Positions 55,759-64,000 of a DNA stretch of 64,000 nt are shown one piece after another. Origin of the DNA: Mycolicibacterium goodii (GTDB lineage: Bacteria > Actinomycetota > Actinomycetes > Mycobacteriales > Mycobacteriaceae); contig NZ_CP092364.2 in NCBI RefSeq assembly GCF_022370755.2, positions 806,001-870,000 of the forward strand, in the 5' to 3' direction. Under the pieces are notes generated by a model, which saw only the letters and a list, made by a program, of their open reading frames with translations, did no database searches and had not been told where the DNA came from. The position numbers were made by a program, and so were the translations under genes. Position 1 is the first letter of the stretch. Each line of letters begins with the position of its first letter.

Positions 55759-57041
55759 GAGCCGCTCACCCGCAGCTCGGGTTCGTCCGTTTCTCGCCAG
55801 TCATCGGGCAGCAGGTGATCGAGCACGTCGTCGACCGAGACCGCGCCCACCAGGTGGTTCTGTGAGTCGACGACCGGCCCGCACACGAGGTTGTACGCGG
55901 CGAAGTAGCGGGTCACCGCGGCGAGGGAGTCCTCGGGGCTCAAGGTGGGCAGATCGTTGTCGACGATGCCGCTGACCAGCGTGGCCGGCGGTTCGCGCAG
56001 CAGCCGCTGCAGATGCACGCAGCCCAGGTAGTGACCCGTCGGCGTGGCGGTGGGTGGGCGCGCGACGAAGGCCAGTGAGGCCAGGGCAGGCGTCAGATCG
56101 GGATCACGCACACGTGCCAGTGCCTCGGCGACCGTGGTGTCGGGGGCCAGCACGACGGGTTCGGAGGTCATCAGACCGCCCGCGGTGTCGGGGGAGTGGC
56201 TCAACAGCCGGCGCACATCCTCGGAGTCCTCGGGATCCATCCGCCCCAGCAGCACCTCGGCGTCGGCCGGTGTCATCGCACCCAGCAGGTCGGCGGCGTC
56301 GTCGGGGTCCATGGCCTCCAGCACCAGGGCGGCCCGTTCGGTGTTGAGCCCGCGCAGGACATCTGCCTGCTCGTCCTCGGGCAGCTCCGCCAGCACGTCG
56401 GCGAGCCGCTCGTCGTCGAGGGCGCGGAACAGCTCGTAGCGGCGTTTCGGCGGGAGCTCGCGCAGCGCCTCGGCCACCTCGATCGGGCGCTGCCCCTCGA
56501 ACTGCTCCAGCAGCGACGCGACACCCTGATCGGGCATGGCGAGACCCGACGGCGTCAGGCCGTGCACGTTCTGCCATTCGACGACGTACAGGTTGCTGCG
56601 TCGGCCAAGCCGGCGCTGCTGGCGCACCGCGAAACGTGTCACCACCCAATCGCGTGTCCGGGTCTGCTCGATGCCCAGATCGACCACCACGACGTCGACC
56701 CCGGCGAGCTCGGGCAGGTCCGGATCCTCGACGCGCACCCGCGTCTCCAGGACCTGGCCCAGCACCAGCACCTCACCCGGCCGCTGGACGAACTTGCGCA
56801 GCGACACACTGCCCGTCGCGAGCGTCACCGCACCCGGCTCGATCGCGGTGACCCGCAGAATCGGGACGAAAATCCTTCTTCGGGTGAGCAATTCGACGAC
56901 GAGTCCGATGACCCTCGGCTGTTGACGGACGATGCTGATGCTGATCACCACATCGCGTACGCGGCCGACGGACTCGCCATCGGGGCCCAGGACCACAAGC
57001 CCCGCAAGTCGGGCCGCGTAGACCCTGTTCACCGCCGCCAT
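55755..57041 (-). CDS. PRC-barrel / MgtE_N / CBS protein without membrane domain
   Basis: A 428-residue soluble protein. Two PRC-barrel-like segments (RLAGLVVLGPDGESVGRVRD and LAGVDVVVVDLGI) fill the first 170 residues, followed by an MgtE_N superhelix (EVAEALRELPPKRRYELFRAL, VLEAMDPDDAADLLGAM, TAGGLMTSEPVVL) and two CBS repeats. It has the cytosolic Mg2+-sensing half of MgtE but no transmembrane channel, so it cannot itself transport; a Mg2+ sensor role is inferred. Matches Rv1232c. The start codon CAT (57039-57041) overlaps the next ATG on the opposite strand. Confidence 0.85.
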   Translation of the reverse strand: MAAVNRVYAARLAGLVVLGPDGESVGRVRDVVISISIVRQQPRVIGLVVELLTRRRIFVPILRVTAIEPGAVTLATGSVSLRKFVQRPGEVLVLGQVLETRVRVEDPDLPELAGVDVVVVDLGIEQTRTRDWVVTRFAVRQQRRLGRRSNLYVVEWQNVHGLTPSGLAMPDQGVASLLEQFEGQRPIEVAEALRELPPKRRYELFRALDDERLADVLAELPEDEQADVLRGLNTERAALVLEAMDPDDAADLLGAMTPADAEVLLGRMDPEDSEDVRRLLSHSPDTAGGLMTSEPVVLAPDTTVAEALARVRDPDLTPALASLAFVARPPTATPTGHYLGCVHLQRLLREPPATLVSGIVDNDLPTLSPEDSLAAVTRYFAAYNLVCGPVVDSQNHLVGAVSVDDVLDHLLPDDWRETDEPELRVSGS

Positions 57042-57060
57042 GAGTCAAAGGGTAGAGACT

Positions 57061-58023
57061 GTGGGCGTGGACAACACGTATCGGCCCCGTAGAACCTGCC
57101 TCTCGGTCCCGGGAAGCAGTGCCAAGATGATCGAGAAGGCGAAAACCCTGCCTGCGGATCAGGTCTTTCTCGACCTCGAGGACGCGGTGGCGCCCGACGC
57201 CAAGGCGCAGGCGCGCACGCAGGTCGCGGTGGCGCTCGCCGAGGACGGCTGGGCCGGGCAGTTGCGTGGTGTCCGGGTCAACGACTGGACCACGCCATGG
57301 ACCTACTCGGACATCATCGAGGTGGTCTCCACAGCGGGTGCGCATCTCGACCTCATCGTGCTGCCGAAGGTGACCGATGTGGCGCACGTGCAGGCGCTCG
57401 ATCTGCTGTTGACCCAACTCGAGCGGACGCACGGCCTGCCCGTCGGCCGCATCGGGATCGAGCCGCAGATCGAGGATGCCCGCGGGCTGACCAACGTCGA
57501 CGCGATCGCGGCCGGGCCGCGGGTCCAGGCGCTCGTGCTCGGCCCAGGGGACATGGCGGCGAGCCTGCGCATGCGCACGCTCGAAGTGGGTGCCCAGCCC
57601 GACGGTTACGACATCGGCGATGCGCACCACCACGTGCTGATGCGGATCCTGGTCGCTGCGCGTGCCAATGGCATCAACGCGATCGACGGCCCGTACGTGA
57701 AGGTGCGTGACATCGAGGGGTTCCGCAGGGTTGCCGGACGTTCCGCGGCGTTGGGTTACGACGGCAAGTGGGTACTGCATCCCGACCAGATCGCCGCGGG
57801 CAACGAGATCTTCGCACCGCGCCAAGAGGACTACGACCACGCCGAGCTGATCCTGGAGGCCTACGAGTGGCACACCTCGCAGGCAGGCGGAGCCAGGGGT
57901 GCGGTCATGCTCGGCGACGAGATGATCGACGAGGCGAGCCGCAAGATGGCCTTGGTGATCGCGGCCAAGGGACGTGCGGCCGGGCTGTCGCGCACCGGTG
58001 AGCGGTTCAGCCCGCCTGCCTGA
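57061..58023 (+). CDS. HpcH/HpaI aldolase/citrate lyase beta-like protein (CitE-like)
   Basis: A 320-residue member of the CitE family: RTCLSVPGSSAKMIEKA, ADQVFLDLEDAVAP (metal-binding Glu/Asp), GVRVNDWTTPW, LDLIVLPKVTD, IGIEPQIEDARGL, and GKWVLHPDQIAAGNEIFAP near the end. Such stand-alone CitE-like enzymes act on malyl-CoA or citramalyl-CoA. The start could be ATG 57040 (MSQRVETVG), which overlaps the divergent start codon, or GTG 57061; I prefer 57061 since family similarity begins there. I do not recall it at this place in M. tuberculosis, so it may be an insertion between the Rv1232c and Rv1233c homologues. Confidence 0.85.
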   Translation: MGVDNTYRPRRTCLSVPGSSAKMIEKAKTLPADQVFLDLEDAVAPDAKAQARTQVAVALAEDGWAGQLRGVRVNDWTTPWTYSDIIEVVSTAGAHLDLIVLPKVTDVAHVQALDLLLTQLERTHGLPVGRIGIEPQIEDARGLTNVDAIAAGPRVQALVLGPGDMAASLRMRTLEVGAQPDGYDIGDAHHHVLMRILVAARANGINAIDGPYVKVRDIEGFRRVAGRSAALGYDGKWVLHPDQIAAGNEIFAPRQEDYDHAELILEAYEWHTSQAGGARGAVMLGDEMIDEASRKMALVIAAKGRAAGLSRTGERFSPPA

Positions 58024-58037
58024 GCCGGCGGATCCGC

Positions 58038-58511
58038 TCAGTTCGGGGCGACGGCCACGCCGATGAGGAGGAACACGATGTACAGCAGGATGCCCACGGT
58101 CACGAGGGCGCCGATCACGGTGCCCGCCACGGCGATCCCGTAGCCCTCCTGGCCGGTGCGGCGGGTCTCGCGCATCCCGAGGATCCCGAGGATCAGCCCG
58201 GCGGGTCCGGGCAGGCAGCACAGCATCCCGGCCAGCGAGCACACCAGCGAGGCCACCGCGAGCCCGTTGGTGCCGGGCGGCCTGCCGTACGGATCGAACG
58301 GCACATACGGGTACCCCGGTGCCGGCGCCGGATACCCGGCGACACCGGGACCGGGATAGGGAGGTGGGTACGCTGCCGGCGGCGGGCCGTAGGGATAGTC
58401 CACCGGCGCAAACGGATCCGGCTGCGCAGATGGGTATCCGGGCTGGTAGGCGGGTGGTTCGCCCGATCCGGATGGCGGCGTTCCGCCCGCGGAGCCGTCC
58501 GGGTTTGTCAT
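58038..58511 (-). CDS. DUF4190 membrane protein with Pro/Gly/Tyr-rich N terminus
   Basis: A 157-residue membrane protein. Residues 1-85 are proline-, glycine- and tyrosine-rich (PPAYQPGYPSAQPDPFAPVD, YPPPYPGPGVAGYP). Two spans follow: NGLAVASLVCSLAGMLCCLPGPAGLILGI and YGIAVAGTVIGALVTVGILLYIVFLLIG, with the DUF4190 link GMRETRRTGQEGYG between. Matches Rv1233c. Convergent with the CitE-like gene, 14 bases apart. Function unknown. Confidence 0.82.
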   Translation of the reverse strand: MTNPDGSAGGTPPSGSGEPPAYQPGYPSAQPDPFAPVDYPYGPPPAAYPPPYPGPGVAGYPAPAPGYPYVPFDPYGRPPGTNGLAVASLVCSLAGMLCCLPGPAGLILGILGMRETRRTGQEGYGIAVAGTVIGALVTVGILLYIVFLLIGVAVAPN

Positions 58512-58581
58512 GCTTTCAACCTAGCGCACAGTTGTTCGGCCGCTCCGCGGCACAGATGGGCACAGATGGAGAGTGAGATCG

Positions 58582-61549
<2,968 letters not shown>

Positions 61550-61562
61550 GGAGGGGGGTGTG

Positions 61563-62399
61563 ATGGCCGACCGGGTGGACGCCCGTCGGGCGACGTGGTG
61601 GAGTGTCGTCAACGTTCTGGTGGTCGCGTATGCGTTGATCCCGGTGCTGTGGATCCTCAGCCTGTCGCTCAAACCGACGTCGAGTGTCAAAGACGGCAAG
61701 CTCATTCCGTCCGAGATCACGTTCGCGAACTACAAGGCCATCTTCTCCGGTGACGCGTTCACGTCGGCGTTGTTCAACTCGATCGGCATCGGGCTGATCA
61801 CCACGGTCATCGCGGTCGTGATCGGCGGTATGGCGGCGTATGCGGTGGCGCGGCTGCAGTTCCCGGGAAAGCAGTTGCTGATCGGCATCGCACTGCTGAT
61901 CGCGATGTTCCCGCACATCTCGCTGGTCACACCGATTTTCAACATTGAACGCCGACTCGGCCTGTTCGACACGTGGCCCGGCCTGATCATCCCGTACATC
62001 ACGTTCGCGCTGCCGCTGGCGATCTACACGCTCTCGGCGTTCTTCCGGGAGATCCCGTGGGATCTGGAGAAGGCCGCGAAGATGGACGGGGCCACACCCG
62101 CGCAGGCGTTCCGCAAGGTCATCGCGCCGCTGGCCGCACCCGGCATCGTCACGGCCGCCATCCTGGTGTTCATCTTCGCGTGGAACGATCTGCTGCTGGC
62201 GTTGTCGCTCACCGCGACACAGCGCGCGATCACCGCTCCTGTCGCGATCGCGAACTTCACGGGCAGCTCCCAGTTCGAGGAGCCCACGGGATCCATCGCG
62301 GCGGGCGCGATGGTCATCACGATCCCGATCATCATCTTCGTTCTCATCTTCCAGCGGCGCATCGTCGCTGGCCTGACATCCGGTGCGGTAAAGGGGTAA
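61563..62399 (+). CDS. sugB: Trehalose ABC transporter permease SugB
   Basis: A 278-residue MalG-type permease with six spans ([29 protein letters not shown] first) and EAA loop [28 protein letters not shown]. An AGGAGGGGGG ribosome site precedes two adjacent start codons, GTG 61560 and ATG 61563; I use the ATG. Pairs with SugA to form the channel. Ends 4 bases before sugC. Confidence 0.93.
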   Translation: MADRVDARRATWWSVVNVLVVAYALIPVLWILSLSLKPTSSVKDGKLIPSEITFANYKAIFSGDAFTSALFNSIGIGLITTVIAVVIGGMAAYAVARLQFPGKQLLIGIALLIAMFPHISLVTPIFNIERRLGLFDTWPGLIIPYITFALPLAIYTLSAFFREIPWDLEKAAKMDGATPAQAFRKVIAPLAAPGIVTAAILVFIFAWNDLLLALSLTATQRAITAPVAIANFTGSSQFEEPTGSIAAGAMVITIPIIIFVLIFQRRIVAGLTSGAVKG

Positions 62400-62403
62400 T
62401 TGG

Positions 62404-63624
62404 ATGGCCGAAATTGTGTTGGATCGGGTGACCAAGAGTTACCCCGACGGCGCAGGCGGTGTCAGGGCGGCCGTCAAAGAGTTCTCGATGACGATCGCCG
62501 ACGGCGAGTTCATCATCCTGGTCGGACCGTCCGGATGCGGAAAGTCGACAACGCTCAACATGATCGCCGGGCTGGAGGACATCACCTCCGGCGAGTTGCG
62601 CATCGGCGGGGAGCGGGTCAACGAGAAGGCGCCCAAGGATCGCGACATCGCGATGGTGTTCCAGTCCTACGCTCTCTACCCGCACATGACCGTGCGGCAG
62701 AACATCGCGTTCCCGCTCACACTCGCGAAACTCAAGAAGGAGGAGATCGCGGCGAAGGTGGCCGAGACCGCCAAGGTCCTCGATCTGAGCGAACTGCTCG
62801 ACCGCAAACCGGGCCAGCTCTCCGGTGGGCAGCGGCAGCGCGTGGCGATGGGACGCGCAATCGTGCGCAGCCCCAAGGCATTCCTGATGGACGAGCCGCT
62901 GAGCAACCTCGACGCGAAACTTCGCGTGCAGATGCGGTCGGAGATCGCACGCCTGCAGGACCGCCTCGGCACCACGACGATCTACGTCACGCACGATCAG
63001 ACCGAGGCGATGACGCTGGGCGACCGCGTGGTGGTGATGCTGGCCGGTGAGGTGCAGCAGATCGGCACACCCGACGAGCTCTACAGCAGCCCGGCCAACC
63101 TGTTCGTGGCCGGCTTCATCGGCTCGCCCGCGATGAACTTCTTCCCGGCGACACTCACCGACGTCGGGGTGCGGTTGCCGTTCGGTGAGGTGACGTTGAC
63201 CCCGCGGGTGCTTGAGTTGTTGGAGAAGCAGTCCCGTCCCGACAATATCATCGTCGGCATCCGGCCCGAGCACATCGAGGACGCCGCCCTGCTCGACGGT
63301 TACGCGCGCATCCGCGCGCTGACGTTCTCGGTGCGCGCCGACATCGTGGAGTCGCTCGGCGCCGACAAGTACGTGCACTTCACCACCGAAGGGGCGGGTG
63401 CGGAGTCGGCCCAGCTGGCCGAGCTCGCAGCGGATTCCGGTGGTGGTACCAACCAGTTCGTCGCACGCGTCTCTGCGGACTCGCGTGCGCGGACCGGCCA
63501 GGAGATCGAGCTGGCCATCGACACCACCAAACTGTCGATCTTCGACGCCGGGACCGGGATGAACCTGACCCGCGACGTCGCGCCGACGGATACCGCAGGG
63601 CCGGCGGGGCCGGCCGCCGAGTGA
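62404..63624 (+). CDS. sugC: Trehalose ABC transporter ATP-binding protein SugC
   Basis: A 406-residue MalK/UgpC-type ATPase: Walker [20 protein letters not shown]-loop [12 protein letters not shown], signature [16 protein letters not shown], Walker [15 protein letters not shown] and H-loop VTHDQTEA, then the C-terminal TOBE/MalK regulatory domain (about residues 240-380, [12 protein letters not shown]). The last 20 residues are Ala/Pro/Gly rich. The next gene starts on its stop codon (GTGA 63621-63624). Confidence 0.95.
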   Translation: MAEIVLDRVTKSYPDGAGGVRAAVKEFSMTIADGEFIILVGPSGCGKSTTLNMIAGLEDITSGELRIGGERVNEKAPKDRDIAMVFQSYALYPHMTVRQNIAFPLTLAKLKKEEIAAKVAETAKVLDLSELLDRKPGQLSGGQRQRVAMGRAIVRSPKAFLMDEPLSNLDAKLRVQMRSEIARLQDRLGTTTIYVTHDQTEAMTLGDRVVVMLAGEVQQIGTPDELYSSPANLFVAGFIGSPAMNFFPATLTDVGVRLPFGEVTLTPRVLELLEKQSRPDNIIVGIRPEHIEDAALLDGYARIRALTFSVRADIVESLGADKYVHFTTEGAGAESAQLAELAADSGGGTNQFVARVSADSRARTGQEIELAIDTTKLSIFDAGTGMNLTRDVAPTDTAGPAGPAAE

Positions 63625-64000
63625 TCGACGTCCTGGCCGCCGTCAGGGCCCGCCTGGACGAGTACTTCGCGGCGGCGGGGATCACCGCTGAGCCGGTGAG
63701 TGCGAGCGTCACGTTTCTGGGGACCGAGCGCATCGACGTACTGCGCTACGGACCCGACCTGCGCACCGAGGGTGTGGACGTGTACCACTATGTGACGCTT
63801 GGATGTTCACGTCACCCGATGTTCGACCCGACCGAGCTGGTCTCGGATCCGATCCACGGTCCGCGCGCCGAGGTGACACTGTCGCTGCGCGGTCCGACTC
63901 CGACGGGGTTGGCGCGCTCGCTCGCGGTGGTGGCGGCCGCACCCGCGGTCGAGGGGCTGATCCTCGACGCCGACGCGCTCGTCGATCTGGAAACCCCGGT
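63621..64000 (+). CDS. SUFU (suppressor of fused) domain protein, 3' truncated by the window
   Basis: An open frame from GTG 63621 to the window end (126 codons, no stop). It reads [20 protein letters not shown], then [35 protein letters not shown] and [22 protein letters not shown]. The pattern of a short helix, a strand with the 'vyHYvTlG' motif and 'ElTlsl' is that of bacterial SUFU-domain proteins. Such proteins often serve as small binding or immunity-like proteins; role here unknown. It overlaps the sugC stop by four bases, so it is translated with the trehalose importer operon. Confidence 0.75.
   Translation, partial: MIDVLAAVRARLDEYFAAAGITAEPVSASVTFLGTERIDVLRYGPDLRTEGVDVYHYVTLGCSRHPMFDPTELVSDPIHGPRAEVTLSLRGPTPTGLARSLAVVAAAPAVEGLILDADALVDLETP

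Overview
The window is high-GC actinobacterial DNA and reads as a fast-growing Mycobacterium/Mycolicibacterium of the M. smegmatis type. This rests on mycobacterium-specific genes (FbiC, SigE-RseA-HtrA-TatB, LpqY-SugABC, GpgS, a haemophore-type secreted protein, type VII secretion-like proteins) and on gene order. The backbone follows what I recall as M. tuberculosis Rv1173 to Rv1238: fbiC, fadH, padR, fdxC, dapC, pruC/pruA/pruB, fadD36, dapD, dapE, an ATPase, LOG, fadD6, folP2, gpgS, tag, glgA/glgM, glgC, an ABC efflux pair with its TetR regulator, an O-methyltransferase, sigE, rseA, htrA, tatB, mrp, the Rv1230c-Rv1234 homologues, then lpqY-sugA-sugB-sugC. Species assignment is inference; no database search was possible.

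Layout. 0-10.3 kb: the end of F420 precursor synthase, YceI, 2,4-dienoyl-CoA reductase with a PadR regulator, ferredoxin plus DapC, and a proline catabolism unit (PucR-type regulator divergent from pruA-pruB, with a likely operator between them). 10.3-13.2 kb: NUDIX, DUF309, FadD36 and a VOC protein. 13.2-20.7 kb is accessory: a secreted haemophore-like/DUF3761/DUF202 cluster, an arylsulfatase, an MBL-fold and an alpha/beta hydrolase, a small membrane protein and a frameshifted DUF222/HNH (13E12-type) gene. 20.8-22.8 kb: divergent dapD and dapE. 22.9-24.6 kb: an ABC-F protein with a short structured leader. 24.5-30.2 kb: a type VII secretion-like island with an EspC-like protein, a large WXG100-headed protein and three tandem paralogous lipoprotein genes in graded states of decay; base composition is visibly lower in GC than the flanks.

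30.3-40.7 kb returns to the backbone: ATPase, LOG, FadD6, FolP2, GpgS, DivIVA-like, Tag, DUF3117 and the glycogen/maltose-1-phosphate genes. 40.7-44.6 kb is a second accessory block (PrpF-family isomerase, MatC-type dicarboxylate carrier, divergent LysR regulator) with shared candidate operators. 44.7-49.3 kb carries an ICMT-like methyltransferase, ABC efflux pair, TetR regulator with a clear palindromic operator, and O-methyltransferase. 49.4-53.8 kb is the SigE envelope-stress locus plus mrp. 53.8-59.1 kb holds a lytic-transglycosylase-like protein, DUF1003, a PRC/MgtE_N/CBS protein, a CitE-like lyase and two small membrane proteins. 59.2-64 kb is the trehalose importer LpqY-SugA-SugB-SugC, followed by an overlapping SUFU-domain gene that runs off the window.

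Themes that connect genes: lysine/DAP synthesis (dapC, dapD, dapE); trehalose/glycogen/methylglucose sugar metabolism (gpgS, glgA/glgM, glgC, lpqY-sugABC); envelope stress (sigE, rseA, htrA, tatB); fatty-acid activation and oxidation (fadH, fadD36, fadD6). No tRNA, rRNA, CRISPR array or complete insertion sequence was seen.
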